This document shows positions 57,061 to 64,000 of a DNA stretch of 64,000 bases, piece after piece; the stretch's first letter is position 1; each line of letters begins with the position of its first letter. Below the pieces are notes generated by a model. It worked only from the letters and a program-made list of their open reading frames with translations, was not told where the DNA came from and did not search any database. The stretch covers positions 32,312,749-32,376,748 of the forward strand of contig CM029666.1 of assembly GCA_017311315.1 (NCBI GenBank), in the 5' to 3' direction. This DNA is from Dendrocalamus latiflorus (Eukaryota; Streptophyta; Magnoliopsida; Poales; Poaceae). The position numbers were made by a program, and so were the translations under genes.

Positions 57061-58520
57061 TGTAAATTTAAGCTCCATTAAGTTGATTTTGGTGATAATG
57101 ATAAATCTAATTGTGAGACTAATTTATTTATTGATTATAATATTGCTTAGTCTCATTTGAATGAAAAGGTGATAAGCATAATAGGTATGCATTCGACATT
57201 ATATTCCTTTATCTTAGTGTATTCATCGGATCCAAAATATAATTTGAACTCTACAAATAGTCTAACTTGAATATGTGCATATATCTTTATTACACACTCT
57301 TGTATGCACACATTTAGGGAGACTTCACTCTTTGTTTTATGGTTCCATTAGTATTGATCCATGTTCTATTTCCACATATTAAGAATCTTTAATCTAAAAT
57401 ATATCCTTTAAGTATATATAGCTTGTGTAGTTCATAATAGGGTTGCTATCTAGTTTCTCCATTATGTGTTAATGGTTGGATGATTAAATGACAACCGGAT
57501 AAGTAAGATTTGCTTAAGAAGCTTATCCTACAATATACGAGTGTTGTGTACATGTTATATACTCGCAAATAATCTTCTATCTCATTATTTATTAAGATTG
57601 TCATGAATTACCGAAAAGAGAAGATTGTAGAATCTAATCCCTCTATTATGAGTTAACGATGAAGTTTAGTAATTAATGATACTTGGGTTGTGGACTAACA
57701 TTTTTCATGAGTTGGATGAATAGGTTAGGTTTCATAAATGAAGATGACTTGGTAATCACAGAACAACCACGTTCGTTGGTGGTCGAAAGACCTGTGTGGT
57801 CGACAACCAACGTGGTCAACATTGGTTGAACCAAGGTGGTCAAAGATCTGTATGGTCGAAGACCAGAGTGGTCGAGTCAATGTGGTCGAAGACCTGCGTA
57901 GTCGAGATCCAAAGTGGTCAAGCCGACTTGGTTGAACCAATATGGTCGAAGACCTATTGGTCGAAGATCAATGTGGTCAAGAACTAGAGTGGTTAAACCA
58001 ACATGGTTGGAGCAGATATGGTCGAGGTTTGTGTGATCAAAACCAACATGGTTGAAACCGACGTGGTCGAGATCTGTATGATTGAAACCATCGTGGTCAA
58101 ACTGATGTGGTCGAGATCTGTGTGATCAAAACCAGTGTGGATGAACTGACATGGTTGGAACCGACGTGGTTGAGATCTGTGTGATCAAAACCATCATGGT
58201 TGAACCAACGTAGTCAAGATCTGTGTGATCGAAACTAGCGTGGCCGAACCGACGTGGTCGAGATCTGTGTGATCGAAACCATTGTGGTCGAACCGATGTG
58301 GTCGAGATCTGTGTGATTAAAACCAGCATGGTCGAACTGACGTGGTCAAGACCTATGTGGTCGAAACCAATGTGGTCGAACTAACGTGATGGATAAAACG
58401 TCATCGAAGGTCAACGTAGTGGCAGAGATCTATGTGATCGAAGATTGACATGGTCAACATGGTCGAGACCTGAGTGATCGAAAACAACGTTGTCGGAGAC
58501 CTGTGTGGTCAAATCGAACA
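57061..58520 (+). mobile_element. 5' LTR, internally and terminally deleted
   Basis: It matches the 3' LTR from its first base to about 57752 (AATGAAGATGACTTGG). It then skips about 740 bp present in the 3' LTR (61540-62275), resuming at AATCACAGAACAACC before the minisatellite. GTA occurs at both breakpoints. It ends soon after the array, so the last kilobase or more seen in the 3' LTR is missing, with the primer-binding site and 5' internal sequence. Confidence 0.7.
57778..58512 (+). repeat. Minisatellite, GTGGTCGAAGACCTGTG-type unit, in the 5' LTR
   Basis: Several dozen units of about 15-22 bp. Alternating types are GTGGTCGAAGACC, GTGGTCGAGATCTGTGTGATC and AACCGACGTGGTCGA; the last two combine into a longer period of about 46-50 bp in 58030-58340. 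Frames across it (57796-57987, 58126-58329 minus) are artefacts. Confidence 0.9.
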
Positions 58521-60832
58521 ACTAGAAATCTACTATCTTGTTTTAACTTTAAACGAAAAATTGGCCAATAATCAATTCTAAAAGGAATTGGAAAAAGTGT
58601 TCAATACCAAAAACTTAGAGTTGGCTATTTCAAACATTATTAGTATTTAAAATTTTTCAAAAGGCCAACCAATCAAAAGTTATTTGGTTTTGAAATTCAT
58701 CCCAAAACTTAAGTTGACCTAAGTGATCATAATCTAGCACTTAAGTGAGTTTTACCATTTGAGCTAAAATTATTAATCTATATTGGCTCACAAGGGTATT
58801 TACAACTCATACATGAAATTGGATGCTTAATATACCCTTTAATACTCTTTCTTGCAATCTTGAGAATTTTATTGAAAATGAGCTTGTTTTTAAAAAAGAA
58901 AAGCTTAATTTGTTAAAATCTATATTCAAAGGAATTTGAATCTTGGCATATAGTTGGAAATGCTCTATAAGTAGTTTTTTCTCTTTGTGAAAAGCTTTGG
59001 AGCAAATTACAATGTTATATCTTTCTTCTCCTAAAAAATCCAACCTTGGTATGCTTTCAGTTAAAATCCGGAACTACCGCAATTTGCATAGTGGAGCTAT
59101 CGCAGAGTGATACTATCACAGTTTCAATGGTGGTACGTTCGCATTTTCTAAAAAAATTATTGATTCCAATTGCCTCAGCCATTCTTTTTGCTCCTCAAAG
59201 TCAAGTTGATCCTTTTTATCTTTGCTAGCTACGCTCAAGTAATCTCTTGACTCCATATACCATTTTTATCCTTCTGTGATACTGTTATATCATAAAATGG
59301 TATTCTCTCTAAGAATGGTAGACTTTTGATCATCCTGACCTTGGCATGAATCTTATCCTTGTCTTTATAAGTGATATCATCTTTTCTCTTTTCAAGTGGT
59401 ATATCTCTCCTACATGGTATACTCTCAAATGGTATCATGCTCTTCTCTCAAGTGATATCTTCCTACAAGTGGTATCCCCTACAAGTATCATCAAGTGAAA
59501 GTTATTGAAGATCTCTCAAGGTTATGGAATACAAATTGATCATACAAGTGGCATCAAGTTTTTACAAATGGATTTAATCATATTTGATTTTATCTAAGCT
59601 CATGAGTGGTATCTAGTCTCTACAATTGATATTAATTATACTTGATATCATTTCTGATTACAAATGGTATTTTTTTATAAGCAGTATCTCATATCATCAT
59701 AAGTGATATAAATATCAAAGTGATATATGCCTTTCATGGAAAAGACAAGATAACCACAAAAAGGATATAAGCACCTTTATGGACAATAGGTTTACAAGTG
59801 GCATCCTTGATTCTTCATGCTAGATGACATAAGGAGGGAAAGGTTAACCAAAAGGGAAGAGATATAAAATGAGAGGATAAATAAAGAAGAGGAGAATTTT
59901 TTGTGTGTCAAAGGAGAAGAAAGAAATGCCAAGTGAATCCTTTGTGTAAGGGGGAGTTTTTCTTTGTGAAAAACTTATATAGTATTTTAAGCCTACTAAA
60001 ACAAAAGGGGTAAAGTATTAAAATTGAGAAAACTAGTTTACCTATTTACCCAAAATGTTTTATAGGCCTTGTGAATGAATATGTTTCATTCGCTTTTGAA
60101 TATTTTAGTATTAATGTTGAAATTTCAAAGTTTAGCATGATTTTGAGCAGATTTAAGATTTTTGTATCTTTAAGTGTACTCATAATCTGAGTAAAGCATA
60201 ATAATTACTTTTGACCATCTATTGTTGATCTATACTAACAAATTTTCTCAGATTTATTGGACTTCTATAAGTCAGTTTTTCAGCTCGCTATTTAAGCCCA
60301 ATTGAAATGTCAAAATCTTAAAATCTAAAACTTCAACTGGAGTATGATTCAAATGTCAAAAGGGGGAAAACTTCAAAAGTCTTCAAAAAGCTCTTATGAG
60401 TAAGATTAATTTAATGTATTTCAAATATCTTCTCCTTTAATTCCCTCAAATTCCCTCTTGGTCATAAATATTTATCTCCATACTCTTTATGACCAAAATT
60501 AAGTTGAATTAATTGGTGTCAACCTCCATGTGTTGGAAAAATCTAAATTTCGGCTCACTCTTTTTATTCTAGCCTTTTTGGTGATTAATTCCAAAATGGG
60601 GAGAATTATGTATAATAACATTGATAAAATGCCAAAAAGGGGAGAATAGCCAAAAAAAGGAGAATGTGTAAAATACCAAAAAGGGGGGAAATGTTGTTAA
60701 AATTGCCAAAAAAGGTGGAATTTCTTTGTGCTCATGTTTTCTCCTTAGCTTAATTTCATATTATATGTTCATGTTCATCCAAATGCTATTATTGTTAATA
60801 GATTTGCCATCTATCACCAAAAAGTGGGAGAT
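58521..60832 (+). mobile_element. Residual internal region with polypurine tract
   Basis: No coding sequence. It contains a repeat of AAGTG(G/A)TATC (59380-59720). Later come strings such as CCAAAAAGGGGAGAATAGCC and CCAAAAAGGGGGGAAATG (60630-60700), which look like repeated polypurine tracts. AAAAAGTGGGAGAT ends the region at 60832. The composition matches the 3' non-coding part of SIRE-like elements. Frames such as 58807-59043 (minus) and 59235-59438 (minus) are not supported. Confidence 0.6.
59380..59720 (+). repeat. Degenerate repeat of AAGTGRTATC motifs
   Basis: The decamer AAGTGGTATC or AAGTGATATC occurs repeatedly at irregular spacing, with variants CAAATGGTATC and CAAGTGGCATC. It is not a clean array. 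Confidence 0.6.
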
Positions 60833-63800
60833 TGTAAGTTCGAACTCAATTAAGTTGTTTTTCTTGATAATGACAAAGCTAATTGTGAGACTAACTTATT
60901 ATTGATTAAGATATTGCTTAGTCTCATTTGGATGAAAAGGTGAAAAGCATAAGAGGTATGCATTAGACATTACATTCCTTCATCTTAGTGTATTTCTCGG
61001 ATCCAAAATATAGTTTGAACTTCACAAATAGTCTAACTTGAATGTGTGCATATATCTATATTATACACTCTTGTATGCACACATTTAGAGGGAGTTCACT
61101 CTATGTTTTGTAGTTCCATTAGTATTGATTCGTCTTCTATTTCCACATATTAAGGATCTTTACTTTGAAACATTTCCTTTGAGTATATGTAGCTTGTGTA
61201 GTTCATATATACTGATAATAGGATTGTTATCTAGTTCCTCCATTATGTGTTAATGTTTGGATGATTAAATGACAACCAAATGAGTAAGGTTTGCTTAAGA
61301 AGCTTATCCTACAGTATAAAAGTGTTGTGTACATGTTGTATACTCGCAAATAATCTTCTATCTCATTATTTATTGAGATTGTCATAAATTACCAAAAAGG
61401 GAAGATTGTAGAATCTAGTCCTTCCATTATTAGTTAATGGTGGAGTTTGGTAATTAATGATAATTGATTTGTGGACTAACATTTTTTATGAGTTGGATGA
61501 ATAAGTTAGGTTCCACAAATGAGAATGACTTGGTATGACTTCATGTGTTGAAAACCATCAATCATGTGATGGATCCATCATGAGTTGATGTACATCTAAG
61601 AGGAGATGATCATGAGTTTTTCATCAAGTCAAGAGAAGACATATCATGTGTTAATGGAGTTCAAGTGAAGGATGTATCATGAGTTAATACATATCAAAAC
61701 AATGATCTAAGACAAAGGTATGACTAGATAGGGCTAAGAATGTGTTCCTAGTCTTTTTACCGGTCTTGGTGTTTGGTTGAAAGACTAGATTGCTAGTATA
61801 GGTTGTTGTACTATTAAGGGGGTCATGTCTAGTAGCTTGAGTCTCATCATATATTGATAGCTCAACCTCACATTATCTAGCTCTCCGTAGCATGATGCTT
61901 ATATTTGCGGATGTGTTTTGCAAATAGTTGAAGCTCATGTGTTGAATCCTTATAACATATAACTATACATTGCGAATGTGTTTTTGCAAGTGTTTGAAGT
62001 CTATATTTCTTGTTCCTTATGGTTTGAGACTAATTTTTGCAAATGTGTCTTGTCAATGGTTGAAGCTCATATTTAATCATTGTGTCATGACTCCCACAGT
62101 GTGCAAATGTATTTTACAACATGTTGGGAATCATGTTTGATCCTTGTGTGTGTGATACTATAGTTTGCAAATGTGTTTTACAAAATCTGTTGAAGTAAAT
62201 GCACTTGTTAGGACAATCAGAACTACCATAGTGTATTTTGTGGTACTACCGTTCAACAAAATTATCAATGTTGTAATCACATAACTACCGCGTTCGTTGG
62301 TGGTCGGAAGACATGTGTGGCCGAGAAGCAACGTGGTCACGACAAGGGTGTCGAACCAAGGTCGTTGAAGACCTGTGTGGTCGAAGACCATAGTGGTCGA
62401 GACAAGGTGGTTGAAGACCTACGTGGTCGAGGACCAGTGTGGTCAAACCGACTTGGTCGAACCAATGTATTCGAAGACCTATGTGGTCAAAGATCAATAT
62501 GGTTGAGAACCATAGTGGTCGAACCAGCGTGGTCAGAACTGACATGGTCAAGGTCTGTTTGATTGAAACCAGCATGGTTGAAACTGACGTGGTCGAGATT
62601 TGTGTGATCGAACCATCGTAGTCAAATCGACATGGTCGATATCTGTGTGATCAAAACCAGTATGGTCGAACCGACATGGTCGGGATCTGTGTGATCGAAA
62701 CCAGCATAGCCGAACTAACGTGGTCAAGACTTATATGGTCAAAACTGACATAGTCGAACTGACATGATGGATACAATGTGGTCAAAGATTGACGCGGTGG
62801 CCGGAGATCTGTGTGATCGAAGATTTATGTGGTCAAAGATCGACTTGGTCGACGTGGTCGAACCAACGTGGTCAGAGACCTGTGTGGTTGAACCGGACAG
62901 TGTGGTCGGAGACCTGTGTGGTTGGAGACCTGTGCGGTCAAACCGAGCAACGTGGTTGAACCATCTGACGTGGTTGAGGACCAATGTAGTCGACGATCGG
63001 AAGTTCTGTCTCTGTGTGAGCGTCCAACTAGTGAGTGGTACTACCGGCTCTGTGTGAGTGGTACTTCTGAGTTACGAAACGACTGGCTTGTGTAGCAGTA
63101 CATTTTTTTCCAAAGAGACACCTTCGTGGTGGTCTTCTTCTCCCTGGTGAAACAGTAATTACGCACAAGTATAGCGGTACTTCCAATGATTGGTAGTACC
63201 AGACTTTGGATGTCAGAACTACTGGATTCGTTGACAGCAACTAGTTTTCTGACCATTGCAAAGGGGAGCGAAAGTACCAGTCGTAAGCTCGTTGTACTTC
63301 CGATAATCTTGTTTTCTATCCTCAACGGCTAATTTCGAGGTGTGGGGAGTAAATATTCCCTTGTAGCCGGTTGGGGCAAGACCTTTGGTACTCCATTTCA
63401 CTTCCTTGAGCTAATGTGAGGTCCTCTTCTTAATTGTGCATGTGTTACACCTTATGAGTAAGGAGGAAGGCTATAGATTGTATGTATTGCATCTGGAGAT
63501 GGATGGAATATCCACTTGAGCTTGTGCATTCGTTGCATGTGGTGAGAGTCAAGCGAGGGGCTTAACTTATTACTCTTGGAGGTTGCCAACTCCTAGATGG
63601 CATTAGAGGCGTCATGCGCACGGTGATCTTCTCAAAGAAGGTTGTGAAAAGACCCAGCGAAATGTGATGGTTGGAGCTCACTTACCTGGAGCGGGAAAGA
63701 GCTACCACTAGTGGATTTGAGGTGGAAGGCTTAATTCAGAGCCGGTTCAATTCGTTTGGGCTTACCTCAACATGGACTAGACGAGACCAGCAAGTCTCCG

Positions 63801-64000
63801 AACACCACGGTAAAAAGCAACCATGTCAATTGTGGTTTGTTTTCTTGTGCTCTATTTACATTCAAGCAATTCACATTCATATAATTAAATTGATTGATTG
63901 TCTTCTTAGGATGCAAACCTTGACATAGCCTTGGAATTATTTGTGCACTTAGGTGAACATAGTTGATTTAGACTTTATTTGTGTTAAACCAAATTGAGTT
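60833..64000 (+). mobile_element. 3' LTR, at least 3.2 kb, continuing past the window end
   Basis: Begins TGTAAGTTCGAACTC right after the polypurine tract. It includes the segment missing from the 5' LTR (61540-62275), a minisatellite (62297-62995), GGTACTACCGGCTCTGTGTG-type sequence (63038 on) and a GC-richer downstream part with CCCTTGTAGCCGGTTGGGGC (63359). The CA end and duplication are not reached. Frames in 63028-63928 are LTR sequence. Confidence 0.7.
62297..62995 (+). repeat. Minisatellite, GTGGTCGAAGACC-type unit, in the 3' LTR
   Basis: Homologous to 57778-58512 at the same LTR position. The two arrays share unit types and order at the left edge (CGTTCGTTGGTGGTCG then GAAGACCTGTGTGG). 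Their inner copies do not correspond one to one, so both have changed in copy number and content since the element inserted. Confidence 0.9.

Larger units (their letters stand above)
57061..64000 (+). mobile_element. LTR retrotransposon without coding region; right end outside the window
   Basis: Two direct copies, 57061-58520 and from 60833 on, start TGTAAATTTAAGCTCC and TGTAAGTTCGAACTC and stay alike through TGAGACTAA, TGCTTAGTCTCAT, ATCGGATCCAAAATATA and CTCTTGTATGCACACATTTAG. A polypurine tract (AAAAAGTGGGAGAT) precedes the second. Between them lies only 2.3 kb of non-coding sequence, so gag and pol are gone. No primer-binding site follows the first LTR. The GGTAGTACC motifs, the polypurine style and the long 3' LTR fit a SIRE-like Copia element, but without pol that is an inference. 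Confidence 0.75.

Overview
This window is plant nuclear DNA, almost certainly from a grass (Poaceae) and probably a panicoid. The evidence is the kind and density of its repeats: SIRE/Maximus-type Copia elements, long LTRs beginning TGTAACATCC like those of Tekay/Del Gypsy elements, CACTA elements with ACAGACGG subterminal repeats, hAT elements ending CAGTGGCGGA, and small MITEs. I find no intact host gene, no rRNA or CRISPR array, and no operon-like cluster. Every coding stretch I recognise is transposon-derived and broken.

Layout. 1-1.95 kb: 3' end and LTR of a Copia element with a GACCACACTGGTC minisatellite. 2.67-6.43 kb: a Gypsy-type solo LTR on the minus strand. 6.8-21.67 kb: a second LTR of that family, split by a complete 11.2-kb Copia element at 8826-20036 (5-bp target duplication AAATA, broken gag and pol, one LTR shortened by 708 bp). 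21.7-27.4 kb: two more copies of the Gypsy-type LTR in opposite orientations, with a C-rich stretch between them and a long AT/GT/GC microsatellite after them. 27.6-31 kb: mostly unassigned sequence, a palindromic MITE and a promoter-like LTR fragment. 31.05-32.6 kb: a CACTA element and a small hAT element. 33.9-35.0 kb: a hAT deletion derivative with a perfect 8-bp duplication. 37.4-45.3 kb: an old degraded Copia element interrupted by another Gypsy-type LTR. 45.3-51.7 kb: exon-like host sequence broken by a solo LTR (46166-46856) and by a 3.9-kb hAT element carrying a dead transposase. 52.3-54.4 kb: a MITE and a second CACTA element. 57.06 kb to the end: a Copia-like element with two long LTRs and no coding region, whose 3' LTR appears to run off the window.

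The recognisable elements fit a history of nested insertion followed by deletion. Recurrent themes are microhomology-flanked deletions inside LTRs, stop codons in the young Copia element that fit C:G to T:A change, and six minisatellite arrays that share a (G)GTCG-type core while sitting in different transposon families. Several of those arrays lie in the probable U3 promoter region of an LTR. I see no previously undescribed multi-gene system. The most interesting signals are the recurring U3 minisatellites, tRNA-like modules within the long Gypsy-type LTRs, and a solo LTR splitting what may be a terminal host exon.
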